NCBI RefSeq assembly: GCF_019649055.1
Contig: NW_026570222.1
Coordinates: 3,224,001 to 3,288,000, forward strand
Direction: 5' to 3'
Length of the DNA: 64,000 bases
Source: Paramacrobiotus metropolitanus
Taxonomy: Eukaryota; Tardigrada; Eutardigrada; Parachela; Macrobiotidae
Shown here: positions 63,423-64,000 of the stretch, piece by piece
Layout of the letters: each line of letters opens with the position of its first letter
How positions within the stretch are numbered: position 1 is the first letter of the stretch
The notes under the pieces: generated by a model
What the model saw: only the letters and a program-made list of their open reading frames with translations
The model's database searches: none
Told to the model about the DNA's origin: nothing
Made by a program: the position numbers and the translations under genes

Positions 63423-64000
63423 ATGGTCGATTTGAAACCTAGTGCCTCCGCCACTCCTGCTAAATCCGGTGGTAAACAACTAATCAAAACTTAATTTTAT
63501 GACGTCTATCCAAAGCACATCTTAATTAAGCGGAATATCTTAGCGTCCCAGTCACCTGCTTCCGCCAGCGCTCCTCCTCCTCCGGGTCCTGTGGCCAGCG
63601 CTGCCGCGCCTCTTCCCACCACCAGCAAGGTAACTGCCACCGCTCCTCCATCCGGAGCCGCGTATCCCCATACCGTCGTGATGGCCTCTCCACCCGGCAG
63701 CGGAGTTGTGGTCCAGCAGCCGTCGGCAGTTGTGGTGAGAATTACGAGTAGAATTGGGGTTCTATAACGTCACTAACATCCACGGAATCGCATCTTTCCG
63801 AGCTGTAACATTGTTTAACATTGAATCCTAAACCGATTATCCTGGAAATGTATTAGGTGAACACGTAAAATGGATTTACTCGTGACCCTGCATGCTGTTA
63901 TTTTCGCTTAGGTGACCGCTGTGACTATCGTATCTCCCAACCCAATGCCAATGGTGTAAGCATATTTACTTTGCATACCGCTTACTTCTTAAAAGTGCAT
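63423..64000 (+). CDS. Pro/Ala/Ser-rich protein, N-terminal part (runs off right edge)
   Basis: Three consecutive exons, 63423-63471, 63544-63734 and 63912-63953, with consensus GT/AG ends and matching phases, then a donor (ATG|GTGTAAG) leading to exons outside the window. The visible 94 residues begin MVDLKPSASATPAKSG. They are low-complexity Pro/Ala/Ser with a PPPPGP stretch, then more ordered hydrophobic pieces (AYPHTVVMASPPG, SGVVVQQPSAVV, VTAVTIVSPNPMPM). Such N-termini occur in LITAF-like, scramblase-like and other membrane proteins with Pro-rich tails, but the domain itself is not in view, so I give no name. Confidence 0.7.

Overview
This is a compact animal nuclear region. Genes are broken by many short introns, mostly 45-130 nt, with GT-AG ends. 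I rebuilt genes by joining exons whose reading phases match and whose products align with families I know. The mix of chitin synthase, a Wnt4-class ligand, an essential myosin light chain and IFT74 fits a small-genome ecdysozoan. My best guess is a tardigrade. That is inference from gene content and intron style; no marker gene here proves it. There are no operons, CRISPR arrays or bacterial features, and I recognised no tRNA or rRNA.

Layout. 1-4.3 kb (-): chitin synthase, running off the left edge. 5.0-6.9 kb (-): SelO. 8.2-9.1 kb (-): essential myosin light chain. 10.6-12.7 kb (-): an eight-exon gene for an unrecognised 387-residue protein. 13.7-16.2 kb (-): PYROXD1, with one apparent GC-AG intron. 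17.1-20.6 kb (-): Wnt4. 21.6-29.2 kb (-): IFT74 in 19 exons, whose introns hold a TIR element, a perfect 61-nt palindrome and a 1.9-kb Helitron-like insertion. 30.6-34.7 kb (+): kinesin-13. 35.3-38.6 kb (-): a BED-finger/hAT-transposase-derived protein. 40.4-42.2 kb (-): POLD3. 43.5-44.2 kb (+): MZT1. 44.4-45.2 kb (-): LIPT2. 46.6-51.4 kb (-): PAXIP1/PTIP. 52.9-56.2 kb (+): Staufen. 57.1-59.2 kb (+): RFC3, followed by a decayed copy of one of its exons. 60.2-60.5 kb (-): a small cysteine-rich protein. 61.7-62.5 kb (+): a four-TM protein. 63.4 kb to the edge (+): the start of a Pro/Ala/Ser-rich protein.

How the genes relate. Most are unrelated housekeeping or developmental genes. RFC3 (clamp loader), POLD3 (polymerase delta subunit) and PAXIP1 (BRCT damage scaffold) lie within about 19 kb. 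Kinesin-13 and MZT1 both act on microtubules. I would not read either grouping as a functional cluster without synteny data. The most unusual items are two protein genes I cannot place (10.6-12.7 kb and 60.2-60.5 kb), the mobile-element load inside IFT74, the frame break in Staufen, and the two-BED hAT-derived gene. I found no clear new multi-gene system.
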